Shown: piece after piece, positions 13,963-15,372 of the stretch
Position numbering within the stretch: position 1 is the stretch's first letter
Layout: the number at the start of each line of letters is the position of its first letter
Source: Clostridia bacterium
GTDB lineage: Bacteria > Bacillota_A > Clostridia > Christensenellales > UBA1750
Length of the DNA stretch: 15,372 nt
NCBI GenBank assembly: GCA_017413675.1
Contig: JAFPSR010000049.1
Coordinates: 1-15,372, forward strand
Reading direction: 5' to 3'
The notes under the pieces: generated by a model
What the model was told of the DNA's origin: nothing
Databases searched by the model: none
The model's input: only the letters and a program-made list of their open reading frames with translations
Made by a program: the position numbers and the translations under genes

Positions 13963-15372
13963 ATGGGTATCAACATAGCGGCGCTTTTCCACAGAAGCGC
14001 GATGGAATACCGGTATTTCTATGACTCTAAACTGTATCTCCGGCTGCGCACGGCAGCGGATGACGTGGAGAGGGCGACTGTGCTGTACGGACATCGTTAT
14101 CTCCCTCTGGACCTGTTCCCGCAGAAAGAAGCGGAAATGACCAAGATCGCTTCCGACGGCGTGAACGACTGGTGGGAAGCTTCCTTTACCCCGGATGAGC
14201 CCAGGGTCCAGTATGAATTCCGCGTGCAGAAAGGGGAGGAAACGCATTATTACTGCGAAATCGGGATCTATGACCATATCGTGGTCAATAAGGCGGGAAC
14301 GAACAACCTGAACGGGTTTGTCCATCCCCATATCCTGAACTGTGATGAGATCAGCATCCCGGATTGGGCCAGGGGAGCCGTTGTGTATCAGATTTTCCCG
14401 GACCGTTTCAACCGTATCGGGGAGAGAGAACCCAACATGGTTCCCTGGGGAACCAAACCGGACCGGCGTATGTTTGCCGGCGGGAACCTGGCGGGCATCC
14501 GGGAAAAAGTGCCCTACCTGAAAGAACTGGGCGTTGACATCCTGTATATGACGCCGATCTTTGAAGCTGGATCCAACCATCGTTACGATACGATCGATTA
14601 TCTGAAGATCGATCCCATGCTCGGAACGGAACAGGATTTCAAGGACTTGGTGGATACCTGCCATTCGTACGGGATGCATGTGGTCCTAGACGGGGTGTTC
14701 AATCACTGCAGTCCCAAATTCTTCGCCTTCCGGGATATCTGTGAAAAGGGGAAGGACAGCGAGTATGCCGACTGGTTCTTCCCGCATTCCTATCCCGTAT
14801 CCTTTGAGAAGGGGAACTATGATACGTTCAGCCATGGCGCGGGCATGCCCAAACTGAACATGGAATCCAAATCGGCCAGGGCCTATTTCCTGCACGTACT
14901 GACCTACTGGATTGAAAAGTGCGGGGTTGACGGCTGGCGCCTGGATGTAGCCAACGAGATCGACAAGGGGTTCCTGCGTGAAATGCGCACGACCCTGAAA
15001 GAAACAAAACCGGATGTGCTGATTATCGGCGAGGTCTGGACGGATGCCGGGGAATGGCTGCAGGGGGATATGTTTGACGGGGTCATGCACTACCAGATGA
15101 CGTTCCCGATCCGCCAGAGCTGGGAGGCAGATTCCGAAATTACGGACATGGAATTCTACCACCGGATCCAGATGGCATCCGTGCTTTACCAGCACGGCGT
15201 AGCCCAGGCGAGCTGGATCATGCTGGACAGCCACGATACCTCCAGAATGGCGACGGTTGCGGGAAGCAAGGAACGGTTCCTCGCTGCCGCATTCCTGCAG
15301 TTCACCCTGCCCGGTGCCCCGTTTATCTACTATGGGGACGAGGTTGGGCTGGAGGGCGGCGATGATCCGGAC
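13963..15372 (+). CDS. GH13 neopullulanase / cyclomaltodextrinase-type amylase (3' truncated by window)
   Basis: The frame is open for 470 codons to the window edge. Residues 1 to about 125 resemble the N-terminal beta-sandwich (CBM34) of the GH13_20 subfamily, and the catalytic barrel begins near DWARGAVVYQIFPDRFNR. Conserved regions are VVLDGVFNHCS (D243 to H248), the MPKLN block (295-299), GWRLDVANEID with nucleophile D328, IIGEVW with acid/base E357, and LDSHDTSR with D425. The catalytic triad is complete. MPKLN and GWRLDVANE are typical of the neopullulanase / maltogenic amylase / cyclomaltodextrinase group, which hydrolyses pullulan, cyclodextrins or maltooligosaccharides. No signal peptide is present, so it is an intracellular enzyme that would process imported glucans. 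The start is set by GGAGG at 13950-13954. The exact substrate is open. Confidence 0.92.
   Translation, partial: MGINIAALFHRSAMEYRYFYDSKLYLRLRTAADDVERATVLYGHRYLPLDLFPQKEAEMTKIASDGVNDWWEASFTPDEPRVQYEFRVQKGEETHYYCEIGIYDHIVVNKAGTNNLNGFVHPHILNCDEISIPDWARGAVVYQIFPDRFNRIGEREPNMVPWGTKPDRRMFAGGNLAGIREKVPYLKELGVDILYMTPIFEAGSNHRYDTIDYLKIDPMLGTEQDFKDLVDTCHSYGMHVVLDGVFNHCSPKFFAFRDICEKGKDSEYADWFFPHSYPVSFEKGNYDTFSHGAGMPKLNMESKSARAYFLHVLTYWIEKCGVDGWRLDVANEIDKGFLREMRTTLKETKPDVLIIGEVWTDAGEWLQGDMFDGVMHYQMTFPIRQSWEADSEITDMEFYHRIQMASVLYQHGVAQASWIMLDSHDTSRMATVAGSKERFLAAAFLQFTLPGAPFIYYGDEVGLEGGDDPD

Noticed and set aside
1..15372. CRISPR arrays, tRNA or rRNA genes, insertion sequences and phage genes
   Set aside because: I read through for regularly spaced repeats, cloverleaf-like segments, transposase or integrase motifs and terminal inverted repeats, and found none I could support.

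Overview
The window looks like a chromosomal segment of a low-to-mid G+C Gram-positive bacterium (Bacillota, probably a Clostridia- or Erysipelotrichia-like anaerobe). The grounds are strong AAGGAGG-type ribosome binding sites, short HisG paired with HisZ, a fused HisIE, a PHP-type histidinol phosphatase and XRE-cupin regulators. The genus cannot be read from the sequence alone.

Layout from left to right: (1) 1-175, the 3' end of a membrane-protein gene with G+C-rich codons. (2) About 180-2095, a visibly more A+T-rich patch. It holds a doubtful small reading frame, a strong terminator, remains of a broken gene, and an intact two-gene unit of an XRE regulator with a GyrI-like ligand domain plus a GNAT acetyltransferase. 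This patch looks like an accessory insertion. (3) 2130-10399 on the minus strand, a complete and tightly packed histidine operon in transcription order hisZ-hisG-hisD-hisC-hisB-hisH-hisA-hisF-hisIE-hisJ. Together these encode every step from PRPP + ATP to L-histidine. The operon starts from an extended -10 promoter with overlapping dyads and a leader of only about 16 nt, and it ends at a hairpin shared with the converging GNAT gene. (4) 10597-12964 on the plus strand, a consensus sigma-A promoter driving an XRE-cupin regulator and an AMP-forming acyl-CoA synthetase, closed by a hairpin. (5) 13067-13861 on the minus strand, a biotin-protein ligase without the DNA-binding domain, with its own terminator. 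(6) 13963 to the right edge, a GH13 neopullulanase/cyclomaltodextrinase-type enzyme cut off by the window end.

Several starts were placed by ribosome binding site rather than by the longest open frame: hisG at 9281, hisC at 7382, hisZ at 10399, the XRE-cupin gene at 10653 and birA at 13861. hisA appears to start with TTG at 5080.

Most of the window is recognisable core metabolism. The parts least explained by known families are the XRE-cupin/acyl-CoA synthetase unit (its substrate is unknown), the operator-like dyads over the his promoter, and the decayed A+T-rich patch beside the his operon. I saw no tRNA, rRNA, CRISPR array, T-box, insertion sequence or clear attachment site.
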